Below are positions 25,795 to 36,704 of a stretch of 54,091 nt of DNA, one piece after another. The stretch is taken from NCBI GenBank assembly GCA_905250885.1, contig CAJNOQ010000344.1, forward strand, positions 1-54,091. The letters are read 5' to 3'. A program made the translations under genes and the position numbers. The notes below the pieces were generated by a model. The model was given only the letters and a program-made list of their open reading frames with translations, was not told where the DNA came from and ran no database searches. Source of the stretch: Didymodactylos carnosus. Lineage: Eukaryota > Rotifera > Eurotatoria > Philodinida > Philodinidae. The first letter of the stretch is position 1, and the number at the start of each line of letters is the position of its first letter.

Positions 25795-27656
25795 CTTTTA
25801 ATTGAAGAGCACAATAAATAGAATATAAAAATTTCTAAACAAAATAAAATGTGTCAAATACATAGAAAAACATTTATTATTTCAATATACAAGAATACAC
25901 CATAGATAGATAAAATATCCTAGATCGTTGTACTTCCAGACTTAAATACTACGTTTACAGATTTTTTTCATTTTTCTGTCCGCAATAAATGCTAAAAGTC
26001 TTCTCAATTATCAGTCTCTTGTTAAAATTTTCAAACGAACAAGCAGCGTTTTCGATACAAGTTTTGGGAGGTCCGCTGAGTAACTAAAGTGTTTTTGAAT
26101 AACGCGTTTTTTGAGCTAAATTTTTTTTCGAGCAACTGCATGTTTTAAACTAATTGAAGACTGAAAATGAGTTGGAGTTTCTCAGGAAAAAAAACAACAT
26201 ACTCAGACGCTAGAAAAAATCCTTAACTGCATAAAAGACACTTTCTCAGCTTAAATTTTCTAAAATATTTTTAAGTAATTCCTATTCAAAGGAGGAGGTG
26301 GATTTCCATTCCCTAATCGAAAAGGCTCCCATTGCGTCATAGTTAAAAAACTATTTCAACATTCCAATTTAGTTTTTCTGAAATCAACAAGTGATAATAA
26401 AAAGCCTGAGCTTGATGAGTCCTACAACGAACGCTAAAGACCCTTTCGATGGCCAAAAGCTATAACTATAATCTGTAAAAATAGTGAAAACATCACACCT
26501 ATTTTCTCCTCCGTGTTATTTATTTTTAGGACTAAAAAAATCTAAGATAAAAGGTTGAAAATTTCCACGCTTTTATGTATTATTATCATTCATTCTCGAA
26601 AAATCCAGAAAAAAAAACGCCGATACAATTAGATGTCATCTTAGGACTCAATGTACACAGTGGTCTATTTTTGCTACTTTATCCAGTTCTATCTTTTGTT
26701 TTAGACATTTTTGCGATTAGTTCAATCTTTGTTTACTCGCAAACAAGCGTAAATCATTTTCGAGATGAATTAATTTCTTAGGAACACACATTTACATAAA
26801 GTATGTATTATTACTTATTAACATTTTTCATGGTTGATTGACTTTCGCGATGCAGCAAAGAAAAAAATTGAACTTACTTGAAAATAAATTAAGAGTAATC
26901 TATTAATCAATTTTTTGTCATTTCACGGAAGAAAATTTAAGAAATCGCTATTCAAATGAAAATAGCCACTAAAACTGGCTTTATAAAATCTAGAATACAT
27001 AAAATTCAAAACATTCAAATTATTGTTCGTTAATGAGAAAAAGAAATTATCTAAATTAATTCAGAATTCATCCATCTAAAGTGCTTCTTTGTCGTCTAGC
27101 GATATCTATTAAGTCGGCCAGTCAGAAGATAAAACAAAAGAAAACGTTGGACGATTAGAAACATATTACAAGGTTAAAACGCGTGCAATCCATACTAAAA
27201 GCGTATGTCGCGAAAAAAATAATGGCCTTCACAAACGACCTTAAGTTCTTCCTTGCCTCAATTTTTATTACGTTATTCTCTTTTCGGGAGCAGTAAATGA
27301 ATGAAATATATGGACTTCTTTTCATCGTTCCCTCGACGCCATCTTCTTCGAAGGGATTCGCTGAAAAATCAGATCAATAAAAGAAATGTTATGTACCTCT
27401 ACCGAACGCTTGCTATAGGAAACCGTTTTATTACTATATTGTAAAAGATTCTTTTTTAAATGTAAGATACTCACAACTTAAAAAGTGTTCGTTTTTCTCA
27501 CGATTCTTCGACAAAAGATTGGGACTCATAGCGCTCGTACGATCATTTCTCCGCTGAGGTTTCCTACGGCGTTTAGTTGTGAAATGCAGAAGAATGGTGC
27601 TGAGATATTCTGTTTATTTAATAAAGCTTCAGCGTTCAACAATATAGCTTAAAAAT
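25795..27656. other. Divergent upstream region, NR5A and AK-like genes
   Basis: Spacer between the NR5A 5'UTR (-) and the AK-like start codon (+). It should contain both promoters, but I cannot point to a specific element. It includes the inverted-repeat element at 26044-26328. No coding exon was recognised. Confidence 0.5.
26044..26328. mobile_element. Second member of the CAGCGTTTTCGA MITE family
   Basis: Left end CAGCGTTTTCGAT matches the 139-bp element at 1782-1920. The right end, read as reverse complement, is GAGCCTTTTCGATTAGG, against CAGCGTTTTCGATTAGG in the shorter copy. The inner sequence near both right ends is G-rich on one strand (GGAGG/GGTGG). No clear target-site duplication was seen, and the ends are more degraded than in the first copy. 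Confidence 0.55.
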
Positions 27657-30600
27657 ATGCCAGAAAATCAAAATGATGAATTCATAGAGAAAAATGATGT
27701 TATCGTCGAAAGAAGTATAGATATGAGTCCCACTTCATCAAAAATAAATGATCTTACAAAGCATCATCTTAATAGGTTAGATTTTTTTTAATATCAGAAG
27801 TTAAATATCTGTCTCATTGCCGGATCATAAAGAACAACAGTACAAACGAAAAGAACTCGTGAATGGTTTATGTACTGCATTTCTGCCTGGTAAAGTGTTT
27901 AAGCCTCATCCATTGCTCAATAAAGTTAGACAACAATCCAGCAGTTAGGACTAAAAGTTTGCAAATTATTTCGTGTAAAATAGATAGCCTAAACTGTTCC
28001 TTAGTTTTTTAAAGCCAAAATTGAAATGGTATAACTTTAAAATAAATTCATATCATCGGAACAAAAAAAATAAAGTTGGTTTTGAGTTGCTGAAAAATGC
28101 TTTTCCGTATTCAGCACACTCGATAACCCAGAAGATTTTCTATTTTTGCCAAAGGATATTTCCAAAAGTTTAGGAAGAACTTTTCAAACTAATATTATTT
28201 TCCCATGGAAATCTTTTTGCACCAGTTTATTTCAAAATTTTTCCTAAACTTTTGGAAGTACCCCTTGTCAAAAATAGAAAATCTTCTGGGTTATCGAGTG
28301 TGCCGAATAGGGAAAAGCACTTTTCAGCAACTCAAAACCATCTGTATTTTTTTTGTCTCGGTGATATGCATAAAAAAGTGATACAGCAGAATAAGCCTGC
28401 AAAAATTCAGCGTTCCTTTTTAGCGTTCTCTTTGAACGTGAACGCTAAACATGCCGTTTTTTGAATGTGAAGGCGTATGTTCTGGTGAACGTTAACTTTA
28501 TTTTATATGAACGGTGGTGATCTTGTATAGAATGAATAGTATTACAAAACGTTATATAGTATACCAGGTCAAACAGCTTTCTTCATTACCAGTTATATTT
28601 AGTGAAAAATCAACGCTCGTTTGTCCCAAATGGGTTACGGTAACAAAGGAAAACGTATGTGTTACTGTAATGGTTTTGACCAAGGAACTTCAGTTCCATT
28701 GCTGGAAAAACTAGTCTCCTGGTCAGGAAATCCGCGATCTGTTCTTGGAAGAATCAATGTCTTGATCAGAGAATCAAGGAGTATCCTTTTTACATTGCAA
28801 TAATCTGGTCACTGCCCTGAGCAGACCATCTGATCGTTCACTAGAGTTTCTATTGATCAGATAAGACCAAGCAGAAATGTATGTTCTTACTACAGTACAA
28901 GTACAGAAGTTTATATTTACTTCAGACGATATGGACACCGTTCGTATAAAAAAAGTTCACGTTCCTCAGTACTTTAGCGTTCACGTTCAAGGAACGCCGA
29001 TGTGCTTTAGCGTTTACGTTCAAGGAACGCAACGTGAACTCTTGCAGACCTACAGCAGAACCAAGAGAATTTTAAGTTCTTTTACATAGCGGAAAAATCA
29101 CAGAGAATTCGATGTAGTTTCCATTATGAGTCCAAGTATATTCGAGACAGACAAAATTTTCAATAAAGAATCGACAGACTATAATTCGCTATTAATTCGA
29201 ATTCTAGTGATAAAGTATGGACAACACTTAATTAAGTTGAAAATGGAATATCTCTTGTTTTAGCAAATCATCAGCTAGTGATCAAACAAGCAGCATTAAG
29301 ATAGAAAATATGAAGTTTGTTTTTGTATATGGTATATTTTTTCTGTTTCAAAAGTATTAATTGCCTATTGTGGCTCCTTTTCGAATTAGGACCACCTCGT
29401 TCAGGAAAAACGGCTCTCACCAAATATTGGTGTAAAAATTTTTACTGGCAATATATAAATGTAGCTGATATGATTCGAGAATATACTTCACCACCTATGT
29501 TAAAAGACGAAGTTTTGGAGAATATTCGAACCAAAAGTGGTTTTGATATTTTTTATATAAATGAATATAAGGTGGTAGTTTCCGATGGTTGAATATATAT
29601 TTTCAATAAGTTTTATATTATTCTAGCAAGATATTATTGATTTGATACGAAATGAAATATTATCGAAATTAAATGATAAATTGTCCATACCAGGATTTAT
29701 TATTGATGGTTTTCCGCCAAATAGTAAAAAAGCAGAAGAATTTGAGAAAAATGTATTGTAGAAAAAATATAACTAAATAGAAAATTAATGTATATTAAAG
29801 TGCTTTTTATCTCGTAATTAGATTGGATCTGTGAGTATCGTTATTCATTTATATCTAACATTAAACGATGTCATTCAACGTTTTCGTGAATATATAACAA
29901 AAGATAATATGCAACAATCCGTTAATTTACAAACACTTTTACAACGATTAGAAACCTATATGGATGAAGAAAAAACAGTATCCAGTTATTTTCTTCAAAA
30001 AGGCAAATTAAATGAGGTTTAATATTTTTTGTTATGCCATAATCTCAGAATATGATCACGAATATTCTTTACTTTTGTACAGTTTGATGCAACGATGAAT
30101 TTTAACTCATTAACAAGTGAAATATTTGATACATATCAAAGACATTTTTTAGATACAGAACATCGAAAAGGTTTGATAGCGCGATCATACTGCTATTAAA
30201 TCATAAGAACTTTCCATGCTTACGAAAATGTGTGATTACAAAAAAATGCCTTCTTCTTAAGAATAATTGTTTATATTCATAAACATTGAAGTCACATTTC
30301 TGTTTTAGATTATAACCAACCAAAATCATTGTCAGTGGATTTAGAAAAATATTCTGCCGAATGCCTCATCTATGTTTACAATGTACTCGATAGTTTAAAT
30401 AAACAGTATACATTAAATATGAATTATAAGTCAGGTAATCATAAAAAGAGTACATAACTAATTATCTCAACAAAACAAAGACTTTTTAGTGGAAAAAGAG
30501 CTCATGTGAGAAACAATCAGGTTTTTTATGTTGTAGAAAATGACTTTTGCTTGAAACAGCATTTTCAGTTTATAAGAAATACTTATGTAATGGTCTTTGG

Positions 30601-31434
30601 TATGCCCGGTAGCAGAAAATCGATGATATGCGAGAGGATAGCATACAAATACAATAATCGGTTACATTTTATATCAGTTGCTGAAGCCTTACAGTTCATG
30701 GTAGGTTTAATTATTTATTATCATTTTGTTAATTAGACGCTAAAAACATTGACGATTTTTATCTAAATCGTAACTTAGATTACATTTAGGTGAAATTTCG
30801 TAATCCATTTACGGATTACATTCTATATTTATATGAGAATAAAATCAAATTTCCAATGGTAAACTAGATACCATTGTTTTCTCACGATAGCAAGAAAAAT
30901 CTATTGTTTACTGTAGGATTTAGAAATAGTTTCATTGATTTATTTTCTCAATTGGAAATATCCTTATACATCAACATTTTTAATAACTGGATTATCACTT
31001 GACCAAGATCTTTTAAAAGAATTTTATAAAATTGTAAGGGATATATATAATTTATCTATTTTTAATTATCATTTATGTGAGATATTAGTTTTTCAGATCG
31101 CACCACCCAATCTCGTTATCTATATCAAAATAGATGAGTTATTAGCACAAATGAATATTAGACAACGATGTTCGATGATTTCAGATTGTCTAGATTGTAC
31201 GAAAAATCTAATTAATAATCGACTGGAAGCATTCAATTATACAACAAACGATTCACTACGTTATATACGAGAAAATTTTAGATTAGAAACTGTACGTTTT
31301 ATTATAAGGATAAGAGCTGAATATTTTTAATATTTAAACGATGTTTAATATATTTATAGATTGACGGTAACATATCATATGAAGATCTTTTGAAAAGATT
31401 TATCGAATTATTATTACAATACGGTTTTATTTGA
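27657..31434 (+). CDS. Tandem adenylate-kinase-like protein (AK8-like)
   Basis: Two nucleotide-kinase-type P-loop domains in tandem, the layout of AK8, an axonemal adenylate kinase of about 480 aa. Exons: 27657-27775, 29264-29331, 29390-29571, 29627-29752, 29822-30016, 30083-30170, 30309-30434, 30501-30700, 30790-30858, 30917-31033, 31097-31291, 31360-31434; phases agree, 1,560 bases, 519 aa. First P-loop is GPPRSGKT (residues 63-70), followed by GFIIDGFPP; second is GMPGSRKS (335-342). Both depart from the GxPGSGKGT consensus, and the usual Arg after DGFP is Pro in domain 1, so catalysis may be weak or absent. Each domain ends with an AK-type RLETYMDEEK or IDGNISYEDLLKR helix. The exon 8 acceptor is uncertain: the strong TTTTTAG at 30489 would break the frame, and AG at 30499-30500 keeps it. 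Intron 1 (1.5 kb) holds two transposable elements. AK9 or another multi-domain AK is the alternative. Confidence 0.75.
28049..28370. mobile_element. Foldback hairpin element in AK-like intron 1
   Basis: A long inverted repeat: the left arm (about 28049-28180) and right arm (about 28238-28370) are reverse complements of each other, with a loop of about 60 bases. Landmarks are GAAGATTTTCTATTTTTG on the left against CAAAAATAGAAAATCTTC on the right, and GGTTTTGAGTTGCTGAAAA against TTTTCAGCAACTCAAAACC. Arm identity is high near the middle and lower at the outer ends. There is no coding capacity. It would form a strong hairpin in the unspliced transcript. Confidence 0.85.
28398..29046 (+). mobile_element. 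649-bp GCGTTCC-type inverted-repeat element
   Basis: The left end is TGCAAAAATTCAGCGTTCC; the right end read as reverse complement is TGCAAGAGTTCACGTTGCGTTCC, giving related terminal inverted repeats. Both subterminal regions carry several copies of a GCGTTCC...GAACGTGAACGCTAAA motif (two tandem copies at the right end, 28967-29035). It shares most of its length with 5757-6331. The central part holds short frames, none resembling a transposase, so it is probably a nonautonomous DNA transposon. It sits in intron 1 of the AK-like gene just after the foldback hairpin. Confidence 0.8.
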
Positions 31435-31668
31435 TAAGAGACCGCACAAAAAAAAAATCGACATATATTAATGATCTAACAACATTACCATTTTAACATT
31501 TCATATTAAGTTTTTGCAATTTGTGCGTACTTATACGTAACTTGTTGATTAAAATGTAAAATTATCTTGAAACTTGTGCATTATGATGAAAGATAATGAG
31601 AGAGTCACGACCATTGTGCTTGTCTAATTTAACAGCAAACTAATTATTTCTATCTTTTGTTATTTTAG
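31435..31668 (+). promoter_or_regulatory. Short spacer with splice acceptor before DNAI4-like ATG
   Basis: Only 234 bases separate the AK-like stop codon from the next start codon on the same strand. The spacer ends in a pyrimidine-rich tract and TTTTAG directly abutting ATG at 31669. An ATTAAA sequence near 31549 could be a polyadenylation signal for the upstream gene. This is the arrangement expected if the downstream mRNA receives a spliced leader, with or without co-transcription; no leader gene is visible here. Confidence 0.45.
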
Positions 31669-34600
31669 ATGTCTTGCGGACGTCATAGACGTGCTGTTTC
31701 TTCAATATTAAATTCTCAATTACGTAATCGTCATGATGTAAATTCTACAACGAATGGAACAAAAACGAGTCGTCATTCAAAATCGAATGCAAAAAAGACT
31801 AAACAATCACAATTATCTAAAAATATATCAGAGGAAGCTACCACTCATTTCGAAAAATTTAGAGTAGATAATTTACGAACAGTTTTTCGTCTTTAAAAAG
31901 ATTCATTACGATTATTTTAGATCCTCGATGAGAACGGTATTAATTTTACACCGCGACCACTTCATGACTATGTTCGTGTTAAAGTTCGACTAACTGATAA
32001 AGTACCGATAACATTAGACCATCAACAAGAATCTATACTAAGATCACAAGAAAGAACTGGACAATTTTCACAATCAACGCAGATGACAGCTGGACTATTT
32101 TCTGTCGGGTAGCAGTGAAAAATATATCATTTGCCGTTTTTCACCTATAGTATCTCTTTTTTAAGCACTTTACCAGCTAGCACATTCATTTTCAAAAGTG
32201 ATGATATAAGAGATGGAATAAATCAATCCTATACAATCAATCAACTAGCAGAAAAAAATACTGATGGAGAAGATACTGCACGGTTTCTGCCAGGTATTAT
32301 AGTGAATTAAAATTTCTGTAAATAAATGTCTAGTCATTATGTAGTTGTTGTTTAAACAGGTGTAAGTTTAAACTGGATTGAGCCGACACTTGAAATAATT
32401 CAATTATTAGAGACTGAAACGATATTTATACTAAATTTGGTAAGCCATGTTGTCTTGAAAGATGATGAAATTGATTATAATACAGTATTAGAACGAAATC
32501 ACATTTATAATGAGGTAAGTAATTAGACCTTTTTTTCGTTAAGTTTGACTTTTAGAGGATTTTTTAAACCAATGGCGAAATGAAATGCTCAGCTCTCATA
32601 GTGGAGACGTAAGGCTGATCAGCTATACCTTAGCATCAAGGCTGGCCGAGTCCGAACTGGAGATTTTTTTGAAAAACTCGGCCCCGAAGTTGAATTTTTG
32701 TGTTTCGAGTCCGATCGATTCAAGTTCTTACATAATTCAACAGGAAAATTTTCAGTTTTTCAATATCAGTATGGGATATGCAGTAGAAGTTTACTTTTGT
32801 AAGTTTTTCTGTTATAATAAGATTGATGTCTTGTACGGCATAGGAGAAAAGAAATATAAATAGCGACAGCCAAAAAGGTTTGAAAAAATTATCAGACTCG
32901 AAATGGACTCGGACTCGGTACCCCCCCTGCTTACCATTATTTGGCAACTTTTTATGCGTTCTTCCAATTGACACCATTCTCTGTCTGATGTAGTTTTGTA
33001 AAAACCGACACGGAAATGATTTATACATTGAACGAGGAATGCAGACGTTCAATAATCTTCCAAAACATGAAGCAATACAAACAGATTCAGTTTACGTAAA
33101 GGTAAAGGGTTGCATTTATACACTAAATGTTAGGTACTAAAGAAGTTGCTATAACGTAGGCACTATATTTAAACGATGGATCAAAGTATGTCTAAGTGCA
33201 GTATTTAGTCGCTACATCTGCTTTTAGTCGGAGAGTGTGTGGGCTACGACATGGGACATGGCTGATTCACTTCTAGAAGCAGAACAATATGAAGGAAAAG
33301 GTAAAACTTGTTATTAAGATGCTACGACTGAAGATTATAATCGTAAAGATTTCTCTTTCCTGTAAGTCTATTCACAAATTGGTGATAAAAAGCGTGCAGA
33401 GAAAATTCTACGTTATGTCGATCAACACGGTGAAGTGTCATCGTTACAGCAAAAGTTGCTTTTTAATTCGACAGCCACATCACCGTCATCGAACAGTATG
33501 TCAATACTCTGTAGTATTTTAAATTAGATTTGATGGACACCATGATATTATTTGTATTTTCTCATAGCGTCATCCTTCATATTTTCAAGCGATTCACTCA
33601 TCAAACTGACACAATCGAAAATCGATTGTTTTGCTGATGATGATGAAGAGAATAAGTCGAAAAAGGTTTTGTTAAAATATATAACACACGATGACATTGA
33701 AGTTTTGAAAAATATTGATTATTTTCTTTTATTGTCGAGTCTCATTTTTTAAGCTTCCACCGATTGATGTCGATGCTTTCATTATGGAACGAATATTGAA
33801 TACTGGAGCATATCAACATAAACAAGCTATCTATCGTGGTCTAGAAACATCTATGACTAAACAAGAGAGTAAAGATACATCTTCTTTCAATGTACTCGAT
33901 GTCAAAAAGGGCTCATCACTAGGTGTCCGCATGAACGACAGTCAAATGATGAGCCCGCAAAGATTGACAGTGAATCATTTGAGCTTAGAATGCTTATGGT
34001 CCTATACCACTTATTTAACTTACGGAAGAAATGTTAGTTGTATGACGTGGAACGAGCAAAATGAGGTGCATATACTCATGAACTTATACGATTTTTGTTT
34101 TTACTCACTGTACTTCTCGTATCAGGATTGTACTTCTTTTTTTCAGGATTTATTAGCAGTCGGTTACGGAGAATTCCAGTACAATGACGCAAAACATGGA
34201 ATTTGTTGTTGTTGGAGTATAAAAAATCATGAAGTATTGGTAGAGCTCTCTCTCCAATTGTGTAATAATTGTGAGTTATTTGTCTGTATTTCAGTTTCCT
34301 GAACGTTATTATGAAACAGAAGCGTCAGTATCAGCCATTGCATTTTCTATAAAACATCCAAATCTTTTAGCGGCGAGTTTTTTAGCTAAAACGCTCTGAT
34401 TAAAATCTATAGGAAAATTTTACTCTCTAGGTTGGTCTGTTTTCAGGGAATATCGTCGTGTTTGATGTACATAACAATAATACTAGTCCTATTATCGATA
34501 TAAGGTAAATTGCTCACCTTTTTCCTCTAAATACATTATAAAATTGGGTGTTGTTTTATTCACACAGTGAATATGATAAAAAACACACGAATCCTGTGTG

Positions 34601-36251
34601 GCAACTATCATGGACCGACCGTCCACACAGGGGACAATTAACGGAAACACAAACTCTTGAAGTGCTTGTCTCTATCTCAGCCGATGGTCGTGTTACACAG
34701 TGGACTCTACGGAAAGGACTTGAATCAAGTGGTATGATTCTCCTTTTTAATTGACCAATTCAGAAGATTGCGCGATCATTCATCTTTTTTAGATTATATG
34801 CGCCTTAAACGCTACAATGTTTCTCAAGCATTATGCCACACATTGAGAAAAAAGGATGGTACCTATGCTGAAGGCTTATTTTCGCGATATGTAGGAGGTT
34901 TATGTTTCGATACTCGACCGGATGAGAAAAGTATTTATCTTTGTGGAACAGAAGAAGGGCTAATACATCGTTGTTCAACAGTCTATAATGAACAATATTT
35001 GGAATCTTATGTGGGACATTTAGGTCCCGTTTACAAAGTAAGATGGTCCCCATTTGTGAAAAATGTTTTCCTCTCGGCCAGTGGTGACATGACCGTAAAA
35101 TTATGGCTAATAGAAAGAACAACACCATGTTTAACATTTTCATCAAGCACGGTAGATAAACGACAATCAAATTTTATTATAAATATAAATGATTTGTGTC
35201 AAATTAGAAAGCGTTTTATGACGTTTGTTGGTCACCAAAATCCCCTACAATGTTTTGCTGTGTAAACGAAAGTTCCGTGGAATTATGGGACTTAGCAAAA
35301 AGCACGTAAGCTTAAGAGCCTTCTCTGTCAGAAAAAATGATTTCGGTTTAAAAAATGATTTTTGAGAAAAATATTTGATTGAATACAGCAACTCTTCTCT
35401 TTCCAATGACTTAGTCTTTTTGTCTTTAGAAAAGGTTTTTCATGGTTTTCTAGAAACCTTATTTAAGAAGAGAAGTTTGCTTTCGAAATTAAACTTTGTT
35501 TCTCGTTTTTCTCACGAAAATGTGCCACTTCAATCAGAAACACAAAATTTCAGAAATCCAACTCCCTGGTAGTAAGGACATTTTTCTACGAAATGCTATC
35601 ATTACGCCCTCTATGACACATAAACTGACTGCGAATTTAGGGAAACATTAGCTACCCCATCTTGACTATAATTTTCATCGTAATTTCGAACGGATTGACA
35701 GATCCTCTTGAAATTTGTACTATGAACTAATGTTGATATAATCGATATTTTCTTAAAGTTTCGTCAAGGTCGGACTCGACTACTCAGATACATGATCTGA
35801 CTGAAGTCGACCTTGAATAGAAAAGTATTGGCTCAAAAATAATTAAATTTTCCGTTCTAGTCTTGATCCCATTTATATTACGAATTGTCCACCCGATTTA
35901 CGACTAACTTCAATTTCTTATGCAAAAAATTCGGATGTAAATGCTTATCGATGACCTATGTATTGTTGATTACAGGCTTGCTTTTCGTTCTAGTGTATTG
36001 TGGTTGGTACTAGTGATGGTGGAGTTTGGGTTTATCATCTAGAGAACTTGCCAGTACCAACAGTGGTATGAAAGTTATAGATATCACTCTAAAACATATT
36101 TAATATATCTTCTGTTCAGGCACACGAGCTGACATATATTATTGAACAAAGTTTAATTAGTCGATTAGAATCCGTCCAGGCTGATGAATATGCAAAGTCA
36201 ATTAGAGACGGATCACTCATAAACTATTCAAATGAAAGTAGACACTCATAA
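31669..36251 (+). CDS. Axonemal dynein intermediate chain, DNAI4/WDR78-like
   Basis: Predicted WD-repeat intermediate chain of the inner-arm (I1/f) axonemal dynein, needed for ciliary motility. Exons: 31669-31881, 31921-32108, 32166-32293, 32360-32514, 32994-33101, 33228-33300, 33367-33510, 33568-33665, 33754-34065, 34147-34233, 34295-34372, 34431-34504, 34568-34731, 34793-35151, 35208-35305, 35861-35936, 35994-36065, 36120-36251; phases agree, 2,559 bases, 852 aa, close to the vertebrate length of about 850. Family blocks: TPRPL near the N-terminus, ETETIFILNL, ERGMQTFNNLPK, then WD repeats from about residue 460 with HPNLLAVGLFSGNIVVFDV, EVLVSISADGRVTQW, GHLGPVYKVRWSP and SPTMFCCVNESSVELWDL. 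The exon 11-12 intron is GC-AG, and intron 1 is only 39 bases. DNAI1 or DNAI3 are less likely alternatives, judged by the ISADGRVTQWTLRKGL block. It follows the AK8-like gene on the same strand, which suggests a ciliary pair. Confidence 0.9.
32515..32993. repeat. Probable inserted repeat in DNAI4-like intron 4
   Basis: This intron is several times longer than most others in the gene. It contains CCGAGTCCGAACTGG on the left (about 32648) and the opposite-orientation GACTCGGACTCGGTACC on the right (about 32909-32925), suggestive of a small inverted-repeat element. The open frames inside have no recognisable product. Confidence 0.4.
35306..35860. repeat. Long intron 15 of DNAI4-like gene
   Basis: A 555-base intron among mostly 40-80-base introns. 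Near its right end TCAAGGTCGGACTCGAC (about 35764) is matched by an inverted GTCGACCTTGA (about 35808), so a small repeat insertion is likely. No coding function seen. Confidence 0.35.
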
Positions 36252-36704
36252 GTATAATTCTACTGGATGAAAACTAACAAGGGTACATAAAGGAAAATAC
36301 TTTCTACAATTTTATAAATTGTATAAAACATTTATTTGTATCAAATTCTTTTAACGTAAAAAAAATACCAATAGTTTTTTCATACACATTAAATGTTAAA
36401 TGTTAAATATTAAATAACAAAAATCAGATTCTACAAGTTACTGGAAAAAAATGTTTATTTTATATTGTATATTAAAGTTGTCACACAAAGTCTTAGATTA
36501 CTAATGAACACAAACACATTACTGATACTTATCAAGCACAATTAACCAAAACTGGACGAGAGAGGAAAAGAAAGAAAACACAAAAACAATAATAAGAATA
36601 AGAATAACATGTTAGAAAAAAATTATCCACCGCCTTAAAAATAAACCACCAAAATGAAAATGAAATGAAAAAAAATGAGATAAATGCGTAAGTAATAGTT
36701 TTAA

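Noticed and set aside
32585..33052. Open frames in DNAI4-like intron 4
   Set aside because: They cross the intron and only partly overlap exon 5 in another frame or strand; the exon model explains the coding signal.
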